Below, one piece after another: positions 13,614-13,718 of a stretch of DNA of 13,718 bases (its first letter is position 1; every line of letters starts with the position of its first letter). Under the pieces are notes generated by a model that saw nothing but the letters and a program-made list of their open reading frames with translations, was not told where the DNA came from and did not search any database. The stretch lies in NCBI GenBank assembly GCA_011322755.1, contig DRLZ01000359.1, positions 1 to 13,718 of the forward strand, in the 5' to 3' direction. A program made the position numbers and the translations under genes. The DNA comes from Crenotrichaceae bacterium. GTDB lineage: Bacteria > Pseudomonadota > Gammaproteobacteria > Methylococcales > DRLZ01.

Positions 13614-13718
13614 GGAGTAATATTATCAGATCTGAATTCATAGAACGAGATGAAGCCTTGTCCACTATGAACTGAATTCTAATTTCCAGCGTAGCCTGAA
13701 ACAGTCCAATTCGATCAC
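13614..13718. other. Upstream flank of the SEC-C gene, window edge
   Basis: About 105 AT-rich bases without an open frame. GAATTCATAG (13634-13643) and the partly complementary CTATGAACTGAATTC (13665-13679) form an imperfect inverted repeat with a loop of about 21 bases; its meaning is unclear. Confidence 0.35.

Noticed and set aside
13634..13679. Imperfect inverted repeat GAATTCATAG / CTATGAACTGAATTC as a terminator or operator
   Set aside because: A three-base interruption and a loop of about 21 bases make a stable hairpin unlikely, and no gene context is available at the window edge.

Overview
The window holds most of a long, compact minus-strand operon for [NiFe]-hydrogenase maturation and accessory functions, followed upstream (higher coordinates) by two unrelated minus-strand genes. 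The proteins are typical of Proteobacteria. The moderate base composition and the presence of a soluble/membrane electron-transfer module with the hyp genes suggest an aerobic or facultative bacterium that oxidises hydrogen, but the sequence does not fix the genus. No rRNA, tRNA, CRISPR array or complete insertion sequence was seen.

Operon (transcribed right to left, about 10,880 to beyond base 1): a TPR protein, two small glycine-rich membrane proteins, a NifU-like/Rieske iron-sulfur fusion protein, an NHL-repeat beta-propeller, hypF, hypC, a phosphoheptose-isomerase-like SIS protein, hypD, hypE, hypA, hypB and a nickel transporter cut by the window edge. Gaps are 45 bp or less and seven junctions overlap by 1 or 4 bp, so this is almost certainly one transcript. 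A TTGACA-type promoter and a perfect TTGAT-N4-ATCAA (FNR/ANR-type) palindrome precede the TPR gene.

How the genes fit together: the transporter brings in nickel; HypA and HypB insert it; HypF and HypE make the CN ligands; HypC and HypD assemble the Fe(CN)2CO unit. The TPR, small membrane, NifU-Rieske and NHL genes are not general maturation factors. Such genes resemble the accessory set found with oxygen-tolerant uptake hydrogenases of groups 2a and 1h (for example the Huc/Hhy systems of mycobacteria), where an iron-sulfur protein of this kind is needed to pass electrons to the respiratory chain. This comparison is from memory. The hydrogenase structural subunits and their protease are not in the window and may lie to the left of base 1 or elsewhere.

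Right flank: an intergenic stretch of about 470 bp (10,832-11,298), a short-chain dehydrogenase/reductase (11,299-12,117), and a HEAT-like/YecA-like/SEC-C protein (12,261-13,613). These have their own spacing and appear not to belong to the hydrogenase operon.
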